DNA of 33,433 nt, taken from positions 1 to 33,433 of the IMG/VR virus record IMGVR_UViG_3300046373_000240; one strand, written 5' to 3'. A program made the position numbers and the translations under genes. Of this stretch, positions 1 through 7,127 are shown piece by piece (position 1 is the first letter of the stretch; every line of letters begins with the position of its first letter). The stretch comes from a virus. The notes beneath the pieces were generated by a model. That model was not told the DNA's origin. It saw only the letters and a program-made list of their open reading frames with translations, and ran no database searches.

Positions 1-555
1 TGTTGTAGCCCCTGTCAATGTATTATCGAAAACATTACCGTTTGCCATGTCAAGCGTAACTGCACCTGTAGCTGCTGCATTAGTAGAAACAACCTCAGAA
101 TAATCTTTAATTTTAGGCTGCTGCAGATCGTTTCGGCCGTAAGCTACAGCGCCAGTCATAGTTCCGCCAGACAAATTCAATTTTAACGCAGCTACCGCAT
201 CCAATTCCGCTTGTGTGGCAATAGCGAAGGCTAATTTAGCTTCACTTATCGAAGCATCTGGAATAGTTCCAAGCACCAAACCCGTTAACTGTGCTTTAAT
301 ATCCTTCAACTGTTCGTGGATGGTAGCCCCTGTTACTCCTGTAATGGGTGCTGATCCTAAGTTCTCTGCACCGCTTGACAAAGCTATGACCGAATTCAAT
401 TGATCAATAACGCTGTTTATGGCTGTTTGGCACTGTACCGCCTGACTGTCTAAGGCTGTTTTAAATGCTGCTGAACTTGCGAATGTTGGTGTTGGCAAAT
501 CTGCTTGAGCAGAATGGTTGAAAGTGAAAGCCAGTATTTTACCGATGAATCCCAT
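1..555 (-). CDS. Tail fibre / receptor-binding-type protein, N-terminal part (runs off left edge)
   Basis: The frame is open from an ATG at 555 to the window edge, giving at least 185 residues. AGGAGG lies 6 bases upstream of the ATG. After an Ala/Ser/Thr-rich, probably helical start comes the motif LNLSGGTMTGAV, typical of phage tail-fibre and side-fibre proteins, followed by a repeat-like beta segment. It starts 10 bases after the stop of the preceding structural gene, so it belongs to the leftward late operon. Role inferred: host recognition. The C-terminal receptor-binding part is outside the window. Tail fibre is likely; a baseplate or appendage protein is possible. Confidence 0.7.
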   Translation of the reverse strand, partial: MGFIGKILAFTFNHSAQADLPTPTFASSAAFKTALDSQAVQCQTAINSVIDQLNSVIALSSGAENLGSAPITGVTGATIHEQLKDIKAQLTGLVLGTIPDASISEAKLAFAIATQAELDAVAALKLNLSGGTMTGAVAYGRNDLQQPKIKDYSEVVSTNAAATGAVTLDMANGNVFDNTLTGATT

Positions 556-565
556 ATCACACCTC

Positions 566-2413
566 CTACTTGAACTCTCTGTTTTGTTGAACTTTGAAAG
601 CAATCGAAAGAATACCCATACTCTCGTTATTGCGCGGATTTTTTAATATCATTTGGAAATAGTCGATTTTCTTCGCTTTCACCTTTGATGCGGATTCTTG
701 CGGAAAGGATGAAAGGAGATAGGAAAAGTGTGCGTAATCCCAATAGAGATAATTAAACAAATCCATTCTCGTTGTGCTGATCAATCCACTTACTGTTTTA
801 TCCGTAGCATAATATAAATCGGCCGACGTTTTTGTAGCAGGCTTTAAGCTAAAAAATGTTTTCATAACCGTTTTCAAGTGTTCATCATCGTTGTAGCTGA
901 AAATCTTGGACTTCCAATAATCGTTTATCGCTGTGCCATCGTCACTGTACACGTTAGCATCTGCGGCCTTATTGAAGCGATATACAAGCCCTGTGACGTT
1001 TGAACCGAAGTAAAGGGAATCCATCTCCAAGAAGCAAGAAGCAGGAATGTTGTCCCATATGAGCCATGGCGACTTAAAACCATCGTCAGGATAGGTAATA
1101 CGGTAATCCATGACGTAACAGTGGTTGTTAATGTTAATGATGTACTTCTTATCGTAGTCAACCGCTATAGCGTTTTGAAGATTGGTCTCCAAGAGCAAGG
1201 CTGAGTTGATATCATCACTGATACGGTTCACATTACGTTGATCGGATACTTGAGTCCCTTCAATCCTCACGGCTCCATTCGGACTGAGAAAAACGGGATT
1301 ATTCTCGATTAAGAGGTACGTTTCAGCAGCTATGCAAGCAAAACGCGAATTTAACGGTCTTGTTGGGAAGGTTACGACTCCCGCTGAATCCATCGTGTAA
1401 TCCATTTTCCAAGCCGTTGTGTCGTTTGGCGTTGGTTCTTTGACGATAATTGCACTGGAATACTGCTTTTTCATGCCTTTAATGATACCTGCGTCACTTC
1501 CGATTAAACTGAATGCAAACTCTGGAAAGTAGGTTGGTTTATTAAGGTCACAGCGCCTTAGAGTATTTGGATATGCTGAATTTCCAAAGCAAAATACGCG
1601 AGTATCGTTTGTGCCGCCATAGATTTCAAATCCTGTACAGTTTTTAATACGATTAGCGTACCCTGTAAGCGTCCTATAGGCTGTGATAATAACGTTGTTA
1701 GCCGTTCCCACGGCGGGAGCTACAGCAAATGTTACAAGCCCCGTGGTACGATTGACCGTGAAGTCAGTCCCTTCTACTAGAGCCGCACCATTCACGATTG
1801 CGGTTACTGCGGTTGCATCTAATAGCGGTATAGACAATTGGTAGGTTGTGACACCTCCCGGTGACGTGAAGCTGTCTTTAAACCCTGTGCCAAGGAGATT
1901 AAAGTTCTCATAGTTTGTACCTCCGCCCGTAGGAGCTCTGCCTAATGTCAAAGTAGGCACATAGGCAACGGTTGACACATCCACTGTCGTTACTCCATCG
2001 GTCCTTAGGAAGTTTGTACCATCAAATATGTAACAATAGTTTCCGAAGGTGAAATATTTACTCTTGGCATTGGCCAGACCTGTATAAATCGAAACAGGCT
2101 GAGCAGAACCCGATTGGGTATACAATCCCGTTCCCCAATGAATGAGAAAATACTTCGTGCCATCTTGCTTTTTGAATTGAAACATCCCGTTAATTTGTCC
2201 CGCACCCAGAGATGTAGCGAATATCCTCGCATATCCAAAGCGCGTGTCGGTGGCTTCCTTACTATCCAATACACGGTTTAACATATCGGGTGATTCTGAA
2301 TCATGGATCTGCGTAGGTGTAGCGTTTTGATTAATCCCCCTAAACTTCTTAATAGGGATGATTTCACTCTTGGGTTGCGGCGGGACTCTAAAGACTGTTG
2401 GTCTGAACATCAA
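566..2413 (-). CDS. Tail accessory / stabilisation-type structural protein, 615 aa
   Basis: The N-terminal stretch (FRGINQNATPTQIHDSESPDMLN) resembles the start of podovirus tail-accessory or 'stabilisation' proteins of the P22 gp10 kind, which open with a short line naming bound elements and then form a repeated beta-rich, propeller-like body. No transmembrane segment or enzymatic motif is visible. Residues around 190-260 look like an inserted all-beta domain with a VNGAALVEGTDFTVN motif. The start codon overlaps the stop of the upstream zinc-ribbon gene (ATGA), so translation is coupled. It sits between the connector-like protein and the tail fibre, where such tail proteins normally lie. 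The exact family is not certain. Confidence 0.55.
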   Translation of the reverse strand: MMFRPTVFRVPPQPKSEIIPIKKFRGINQNATPTQIHDSESPDMLNRVLDSKEATDTRFGYARIFATSLGAGQINGMFQFKKQDGTKYFLIHWGTGLYTQSGSAQPVSIYTGLANAKSKYFTFGNYCYIFDGTNFLRTDGVTTVDVSTVAYVPTLTLGRAPTGGGTNYENFNLLGTGFKDSFTSPGGVTTYQLSIPLLDATAVTAIVNGAALVEGTDFTVNRTTGLVTFAVAPAVGTANNVIITAYRTLTGYANRIKNCTGFEIYGGTNDTRVFCFGNSAYPNTLRRCDLNKPTYFPEFAFSLIGSDAGIIKGMKKQYSSAIIVKEPTPNDTTAWKMDYTMDSAGVVTFPTRPLNSRFACIAAETYLLIENNPVFLSPNGAVRIEGTQVSDQRNVNRISDDINSALLLETNLQNAIAVDYDKKYIININNHCYVMDYRITYPDDGFKSPWLIWDNIPASCFLEMDSLYFGSNVTGLVYRFNKAADANVYSDDGTAINDYWKSKIFSYNDDEHLKTVMKTFFSLKPATKTSADLYYATDKTVSGLISTTRMDLFNYLYWDYAHFSYLLSSFPQESASKVKAKKIDYFQMILKNPRNNESMGILSIAFKVQQNREFK

Positions 2414-2595
2414 TTCACCTTATTTCTAATCGTTTCAATGATTTGTGAAGGCGATTCAAGGTTGGATTCGTATTTCGTACACTTTGGATTAACGCAAACC
2501 GTGACCATAACGCTGAATATCTCCGTTGATCCTAAAGCACTTTCAAGCTTTGATGAGGCTATCCTTCCAGAAGAATCACATGTTGGACAATTCAT
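2410..2595 (-). CDS. Small zinc-ribbon protein, 61 aa
   Basis: Two Cys-x2-Cys-type pairs (MNCPTC near the N terminus and CVNPKC near residue 35-40) make a likely zinc ribbon. The gene overlaps both neighbours by 4 bases (ATGA at each end), so it is translationally coupled within the structural operon. Function is unknown. Similar tiny zinc proteins recur throughout this prophage. Confidence 0.65.
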   Translation of the reverse strand: MNCPTCDSSGRIASSKLESALGSTEIFSVMVTVCVNPKCTKYESNLESPSQIIETIRNKVN

Positions 2596-3533
2596 ATAAT
2601 CAACCCCAATGGATTTAGACTTAACACCATGGTTGCAACGCCTGAGTCTAATTGATCCAGGTTGCCTAACTCCGCTTGATACAAGTTTAAAAGTATCGTA
2701 GATATCGAAGCATTTTCCTCAACTAACGCCATGGCGCCCATATAGTAAGGAATGGCTTCACACGCATCAATGTCCACCTCAAAAACATAAGAGTCATCTG
2801 TTGCAGAGGTGATGTCGGCTGGGTATGAGTAGTACTCGATATCAAAGCTCCCTGTGTAAAAAAAATTCACAACTAAAACTCGCTTACCTTCCCATTTGTA
2901 GTCACTCATATGCTCATAAACTCTAGGGTCTGACTTATGAATGATACTTTTAAGCTTCATAAAGTTAGCCGGCATCGTGTATTTAACGTAAGGCGTATAG
3001 TCGGGAATGTCGTTTACAGTTGGAAATGTGTACTGGCATAGGTAACGATTACGGATATTGTAAGGATACAAGCCACCAAAGCGGATTCTCACTTGATTTG
3101 CCGCGCTAGATGGGTTTATCAGCCCTTTGTAAGCTGTGAAGGATGTAACTGTACTTGGGACGGTAATGGTGTTTAAAATCGTCCATACACCGTTTATTTG
3201 TTCTTCGATGTAAACCGAGCATTGGCGGTCGACCTCAAAATAATAGGCTCTCGAGCCTACAGCCGTTGTTAATACATAGTCGGTATTTAAATGTTGTACG
3301 ATATCAAAGCCTTGCAATAGGCCGAGTTGGTTTAAAATGGGGTTTTGGCTGAAACTGTACGTTGAAATAATCTTCTTAATGGTGGACACTTTTTTCTGGG
3401 CCGTGTCCGCGGCATTGTTGAAGGCTAATGTGTAATCTCCGTTTTGTGCAGCCGAATTTAGTGAGTTGTTGGTTGAATACTCGCGCATATACTGTATTGC
3501 TTTTATTTTGGCTAAACCTAATGTCATGGTCAT
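2592..3533 (-). CDS. Probable head-tail connector / adaptor protein, 313 aa
   Basis: A soluble protein with mixed alpha/beta content, no signal peptide and no enzymatic motif. It has an N-terminal helical part (LGLAKIKAIQYMREYS) and a central beta region (VYIEEQINGVWTILNT) like a small carbohydrate- or tail-binding jelly roll. Its position, two genes after the major capsid protein and just before the stabilisation-type protein, matches the tail-adaptor slot (P22 gp4-like) in podovirus gene order. The call is by position. The AGGTG-type ribosome site lies just upstream of ATG. Confidence 0.45.
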   Translation of the reverse strand: MTMTLGLAKIKAIQYMREYSTNNSLNSAAQNGDYTLAFNNAADTAQKKVSTIKKIISTYSFSQNPILNQLGLLQGFDIVQHLNTDYVLTTAVGSRAYYFEVDRQCSVYIEEQINGVWTILNTITVPSTVTSFTAYKGLINPSSAANQVRIRFGGLYPYNIRNRYLCQYTFPTVNDIPDYTPYVKYTMPANFMKLKSIIHKSDPRVYEHMSDYKWEGKRVLVVNFFYTGSFDIEYYSYPADITSATDDSYVFEVDIDACEAIPYYMGAMALVEENASISTILLNLYQAELGNLDQLDSGVATMVLSLNPLGLII

Positions 3534-3565
3534 AAAATCACCTCCAAATAAGAAAAAAAACTGGA

Positions 3566-3856
3566 CTAGATCAGCCCAGCGCCCTGCAATATTTCGTACA
3601 CGGTTAGTGGCACTTCAACTTCTACGCCGCGTTTGATTGTGTAGTTGTACCCGTTAACGGAAACTGTTTCACAAGGCCATTGAATGTTCTTATCTCCTGC
3701 TTCCACCAAGCGGTTTAAACGTTGCTTTTCGGATGGTTCGAGGTAAATCGTGATCTTGCGTTTGTCCTGTTCCGCCAATAGTTTTCCTGTGCTCTGTGCC
3801 ATTGTTTCCATTTGCGCTTCTGATACGTTCGTTCCGTTAACTTTTTCTCCTGCCAT
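3566..3856 (-). CDS. Small conserved phage protein following the capsid gene, 96 aa
   Basis: The first half is helical and charged. The second half contains a compact segment (CETVSVNGYNYTIKRGVEVEVPLTV, positions about 62-87) of a type often found in small proteins encoded right after phage major capsid genes: a short beta hairpin followed by a 'V-E-V-P-x-x-V-x-E-I-L' helix start. GGAGG lies upstream of the ATG. It follows the capsid exon 2 and a hairpin terminator. It may be a head-associated or head-tail protein, but no function can be assigned. Confidence 0.5.
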   Translation of the reverse strand: MAGEKVNGTNVSEAQMETMAQSTGKLLAEQDKRKITIYLEPSEKQRLNRLVEAGDKNIQWPCETVSVNGYNYTIKRGVEVEVPLTVYEILQGAGLI

Positions 3857-3878
3857 GAGTAAAAACCTCCATAAAATA

Positions 3879-3906
3879 GATTAAAGAGGGGTAGTTTGCC
3901 CCTCTA
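3879..3906 (-). terminator. Hairpin terminator after capsid exon 2
   Basis: On the minus strand AGAGGGG (3905-3899) pairs with CCCCTCT (3891-3885) across a 7-base loop, followed by a T-rich tail. It starts 4 bases beyond the capsid stop codon and could lower expression of the distal genes relative to the capsid protein. Confidence 0.6.
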
Positions 3907-3910
3907 TTTA

Positions 3911-3982
3911 TTAAGATGCTGCGTGTTCAATTCTAAGCATTGCAGTTTGTTGAAGGATAACTGCGGTGAAGAGTGCTTTCCA
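3911..3982 (-). CDS. Major capsid protein, exon 2 (last 23 codons)
   Basis: Reading leftward from TGG at 3982 gives WKALFTAVILQQTAMLRIEH and then AAS and a TAA stop. This is the usual C-terminal end of N4-gp56-family capsid proteins ('..GWKALFTAKILN..MVRIEH..'), which is missing from the main capsid frame. Joined to exon 1 after Gly285 it restores a 308-residue protein in frame. The exon boundary is set by P10 pairing (exon bases UGGA with intron bases UCUA) and by the intron's terminal G at 3983. Confidence 0.88.
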   Translation of the reverse strand, partial: WKALFTAVILQQTAMLRIEHAAS

Positions 3983-3984
3983 CA

Positions 3985-4013
3985 TTGTTGTTACTACTCT
4001 AATGTGATATAAT
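3985..4013 (+). promoter_or_regulatory. Extended -10 promoter for the intron endonuclease gene
   Basis: TTGTTG (3985-3990), 17-base spacer, TATAAT (4008-4013) with an extended TGA just before it. It lies entirely inside the intron near its 3' end and points into the endonuclease gene. The transcript would begin near 4020. Confidence 0.65.
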
Positions 4014-4062
4014 AGAACCATAAGATCAATTAACTACTATCTTATAGAAAGAAGGTTCTATT
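4011..4062 (+). promoter_or_regulatory. Inverted repeats around the endonuclease start that can hide its ribosome site
   Basis: AATAGAACC (4011-4019) pairs with GGTTCTATT (4054-4062), and inside it ATAAGAT (4020-4026) pairs with ATCTTAT (4039-4045). The outer 3' arm covers the ribosome site and runs up to the ATG. A transcript entering from upstream on the plus strand would fold it shut, while one starting near 4020 would lack most of the outer 5' arm. In the intron RNA the same stem brings the 3' splice site close to the core. Confidence 0.55.
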
Positions 4063-4983
4063 ATGTCAAAATCACCGACTAAAGAAATGCTCGAGATTGA
4101 CGTAAAATCTGATTTGTCATGGAAGGAGATAGCCGATAAATACGGTTATACCGACTCTCGTTTTCTCCGCAAGTTAGCGAAGAGGTACGAATTACCACCA
4201 AGAAGGAATATCATCACACCTTCTAAAGAAACGCTCGAGCAAATGATCTGCGTTGAAGGTTTGACGCCTCACGAAGTGGCTGACAAATTAGGTTACGGTG
4301 AAGGCGGTTGGTCGAATATTTATGCCTACTGTCGCAAGTACAATATTGAATTTGATTTCACTCCGAACGCTGATTTAAGAAACACATCATTTACAGAAGC
4401 GCAAAGGTCTATTGTGGTAGGTACATTGCTAGGTGACGGATATCTACGTCCATCCAATAAGAAAAATCCTAGTTACTCGCTCGTATTCGCTCATGGAGAG
4501 AAGCAACGAGAATACTTGGAATGGATGAAAGAACAATTAAACCCGTTCGTCCTTGCTGATGAACCTTACCAACAAAAGAAAACCTCTATTCACAATCATG
4601 CGCCTGTCTCCAATTACCACACTATCAGTCATTCATGGCTTACCGAACTGCGTAAAGCCTTTTATCCGAACGAAATAAAGACCGTTTCGCTTGAGTGGTT
4701 AAACCAAGTCGATGAATTAGCCTTAGCGGTTTGGTATATGGATGATGGTTCACTTAATAAGCGTTACGGTACAATGACTTTCTGCACGAATGGCTTCACC
4801 TACGAAGAACATTTGCTAATTCAGCAATGGTTCCTTGATCGTTGGGCTTTACCTGTCGTTATAGAAGATCGCCGTAATAATCAATATTCAATTCGTGTCA
4901 ATTCGACTGTGGCAAAAACACTCCGTGAAATACTCCGTCCTTACATTCCCCAATGCATGTCTTACAAAGTCGAATTCAATTAG
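4063..4983 (+). CDS. LAGLIDADG homing endonuclease inside the capsid intron, 306 aa
   Basis: Two LAGLIDADG helices are visible: IVVGTLLGDG (residues 117-126) and ALAVWYMDDG (220-229). Each ends in an acidic residue before Gly, as needed for metal-dependent cleavage, so one chain forms both halves of the active site. The first 100 residues carry two helix-turn-helix-like repeats (LSWKEIADKYGY, LTPHEVADKLGY), likely extra DNA contacts. The gene is antisense to the capsid gene and intron, and it has its own promoter and an AAGAAGG ribosome site. The predicted role is to cut intronless capsid alleles near the exon junction and drive intron homing. It is free of frameshifts. Confidence 0.9.
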   Translation: MSKSPTKEMLEIDVKSDLSWKEIADKYGYTDSRFLRKLAKRYELPPRRNIITPSKETLEQMICVEGLTPHEVADKLGYGEGGWSNIYAYCRKYNIEFDFTPNADLRNTSFTEAQRSIVVGTLLGDGYLRPSNKKNPSYSLVFAHGEKQREYLEWMKEQLNPFVLADEPYQQKKTSIHNHAPVSNYHTISHSWLTELRKAFYPNEIKTVSLEWLNQVDELALAVWYMDDGSLNKRYGTMTFCTNGFTYEEHLLIQQWFLDRWALPVVIEDRRNNQYSIRVNSTVAKTLREILRPYIPQCMSYKVEFN

Positions 4984-5190
4984 AGCGGGCTAGTCATTTC
5001 TGCTAGCCTCTCCCGTTTCACTTTTCGATTATAGCGGGAGCTCAGACTGTCGCATACGCTTTCGCGTCCCCTCTGTTCAGTCGTTCACGCTGCACGGTTT
5101 CCCTGCTTGCGCCCTGTTATCTCTCTCGAGACCTCCAAGTCTATTAAGTGGGGTTTTAAACGGGCTAGATTAGCACGCAACTAAAAGTTG

Positions 5191-6045
5191 ACCCGTTGTC
5201 GCACGTTGATCTAATGGATCGGCGCTACCCGCAGAACCTACAGGCTTGATAATGTTTTGCACGGCTCCGCTTCCTGCAACGTCCACGATCCCGTATGCAC
5301 CTTCACCAAGCACGATGGTTGCAAATACGTCAATAGCTGCTGCTCCTGCACCTGCGAACTTCTTCGCATTAGCAGTTTCCACGAAACGAACGCCATACAT
5401 ACGACCGATTTCACCGTTGAAGATTGCTTTCGATCCTGCGTATTGGTTAGCGGATACCCAGTTTGTATCACCTTGTAAGTCGAATGTTGCACCTGGTTCA
5501 ACAATAGCAACGAAGTCTCCGCCTTCAATCGGTTTAGCTTTGGCGCGTTTCAAGGTTCTAACAGCCTTACGGATCTCCAATACAGAAAGATTATCACCCG
5601 CAGCCACGGTTGCGCGAGATACGCGATTAGCAGCATATTGAACCGCAGTACCCGCAACAAGAATATCACGTGTAATTTGATCCAATGTGTCAGAAGCTTG
5701 CTCACCCAACACTGTCGCCATTTCATCCAATACAGGGTCAATCGCTTCAAGATCCAATACATCGGATATTTGCACGAAGTCACCATATTGCGAAGGGGAC
5801 GCGGTCAAAGCTGTGACGGTGATGGAGTTACCTGCAGGTGTCGTGCCTTCTGTCAAAGGCGTTAAAGCTGCAGTCAGGGAAGCAAACTTACGGAAGTTGA
5901 TTGTGTTACCTCCCGCTTTCGGCAAAGGACGTTTTTGGCCCCATTGCATGTGGATAAAATTGGGGATAAGGCGAGCTAAAAGCTTCATATCATAGTACGT
6001 TTTCATTTCTGCTGTAATCAGCGCGGTTGTTTGTGTTGTTGCCAT
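5191..6045 (-). CDS. Major capsid protein (N4-gp56 family), exon 1
   Basis: Codons 1-285 of the major capsid protein. Family hallmarks are LPKAGGNTINFRKF near residue 42, the 'LTEGTTPAGNSITVTAL' segment, 'SPSQYGDFVQISD', 'GEQASDTLDQITRD', and the terminal 'DPLDQRATTG'. Without splicing, the frame would continue six intron-encoded codons (QLLVAC) and stop at 5170, losing the conserved C terminus. It lies immediately downstream of the scaffold gene. The product builds the icosahedral shell. A functional capsid requires removal of the 3983-5190 intron. Confidence 0.9.
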
Positions 6046-6057
6046 TGCATATCACTC

Positions 6058-6825
6058 CTAGAATTTGATTTTTTCGCCTGCTTGTACCCTTCGGGAAATA
6101 TCCATAATGTCGGCGGTTGACATATTGGCAGGGTTAAATGCTAAATTATTCGGCTTATCTGTGGATGGTAGAACTTGATTGCTTGCCCGTTTGGTGACGT
6201 TGGCTAATACTTCTTGTTCCTTCTCTTGCCCGATTTTCGCTATCTTGTCTTCATAAGAAGCAAGTCGGTAAGCGTGGTTTAAACTGTACCCCTTTTGGTA
6301 TAGCTCTTTAACGGAATCAAAGTACTGATCAAAATCGGGGTTATCGGCTCTAATCTTTTCTAATTCACTTTGAAGCTGTCTTTCCTGCTCTTTCGTTTGG
6401 AACTGTTCGCGCTCTTGTTTAAGCTGTTGTAACTCGTCCTTCAGTGGTTTCAATTCACCACGGATAAAGTCCTCAGGCACACCATATTTCTTGGCTTCAT
6501 TCTGGACTTCTTGTTGACGCTCGTAATCATCTAACGCTTGTGTGTACTCTTCTACCGTTTCATAGCCGTAAATCTTTGCTTGTTTCTCCATATAAGAGAG
6601 TTTTGTTTGTGATTCCTGCATTTTCGTACTGTACTCTTGCTCAATTTGCTGACGAATCTGCACTTCTCTTGCTTTTAAAGCTGTTGAAAAGTCCTTGCCT
6701 TCGTTACCCTGACTCGCGACATCAGGTGTATCGGTTGTTACTGCGGTTTCATTTGTTTGCACATCGGCGACCTGTGCGGATTCAACGCCCGAATTTGTTT
6801 CAGTTGATACGGATACTTCTTCCAT
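6058..6825 (-). CDS. Capsid scaffolding protein, 255 aa
   Basis: Low-complexity acidic N terminus (Thr/Asp/Val-rich), a long coiled-coil centre (residues about 55-150, heavy in Glu, Gln and Lys) and a basic C-terminal tail (RRVQAGEKIKF). This is the composition of phage scaffolding proteins, whose basic end binds the inner capsid surface. The gene is directly upstream of the major capsid gene (12-base gap), the normal scaffold position. A GGAGG ribosome site precedes the ATG at 6825. No protease motif is visible, so it is not a protease-scaffold fusion. Confidence 0.8.
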   Translation of the reverse strand: MEEVSVSTETNSGVESAQVADVQTNETAVTTDTPDVASQGNEGKDFSTALKAREVQIRQQIEQEYSTKMQESQTKLSYMEKQAKIYGYETVEEYTQALDDYERQQEVQNEAKKYGVPEDFIRGELKPLKDELQQLKQEREQFQTKEQERQLQSELEKIRADNPDFDQYFDSVKELYQKGYSLNHAYRLASYEDKIAKIGQEKEQEVLANVTKRASNQVLPSTDKPNNLAFNPANMSTADIMDISRRVQAGEKIKF

Positions 6826-6893
6826 ACGAATTCCTCCTTGTTATGCGGCGACCATAACTCGTTAACGCCCGATTCGGATTTTTGTGCATAACA

Positions 6894-6921
6894 AAAGGCT
6901 ACCGACTTGCTACGATAGCCC
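6894..6921 (-). terminator. Hairpin terminator between portal and scaffold genes
   Basis: On the minus strand GGCTATCG and CGGTAGCC form an 8-bp stem with an 8-base loop, followed by TTTTGTT. It starts directly after the stop codon of the small cysteine-rich gene at 6924. Scaffold and capsid transcription must either pass it or start anew in 6830-6890. Confidence 0.65.
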
Positions 6922-6923
6922 CG

Positions 6924-7127
6924 CTAGAATACTTTTGACCCTACGTAATACCACACATCGTTGCTACCTTTCATCAGGAAAGGTTCTTTGCATGCGCTAC
7001 ATTTTAACTCTTGCAGTGTTTTCAACTGCTCATGATCGGCATATTGTTTTATCGCACAACAAGTGTATATAACAAAAGTTGTTGTTTGATTGCCGGCGCC
7101 TAAAGCAACCTTAGTTTTTCTTTCCAC
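6924..7127 (-). CDS. Small cysteine-rich (zinc-finger-like) protein
   Basis: The C-terminal part carries CC (IYTCCAIK) and CSAC (LKCSACKEPF) about 18 residues apart, as in Com-like zinc fingers of phages. The frame has no ATG. GTG at 7127 limits the overlap with the portal gene to 17 bases, while GTG at 7160 would give 78 residues. GGGAG lies 3 bases before GTG 7127. Function unknown. Confidence 0.5.
   Translation of the reverse strand: MERKTKVALGAGNQTTTFVIYTCCAIKQYADHEQLKTLQELKCSACKEPFLMKGSNDVWYYVGSKVF

Larger units (their letters stand above)
3983..5190 (-). ncRNA. Group I intron interrupting the major capsid gene, with antisense homing endonuclease gene
   Basis: The intervening sequence is 1208 bases, on the capsid-sense (minus) strand. 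P1: exon end ACGGGU pairs with internal guide GCCCGU (5165-5160), with the expected U.G wobble at the splice site. P10: exon 2 UGGA pairs with UCUA (5169-5166), directly next to the guide. P7: GACTG (5082-5078) pairs with CAGTC around 5049-5045, flanking a P8 hairpin ACGCGAAAGCGT. P9: CTCCCG/CGGGAG (5040-5010). P9.1: GGCTAG/CTAGCC (5008-4987). The intron ends in G. The core occupies about 5190-4985, and the rest holds the endonuclease gene on the other strand. Family knowledge: self-splicing group I introns in phage genes spread by homing. The fold was drawn by eye. Confidence 0.85.

Noticed and set aside
215-403. Plus-strand frame of 62 codons
   Set aside because: It is the reverse-strand shadow of the tail-fibre gene, which is open over the whole interval and has a ribosome site.
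5170-5190. Capsid frame continuing to QLLVAC and a stop at 5170
   Set aside because: These codons are intron sequence; the true C terminus is restored by splicing to 3982-3911.
5246-5995. Several plus-strand frames across the capsid gene
   Set aside because: Shadows of the capsid gene; no ribosome sites, biased composition.
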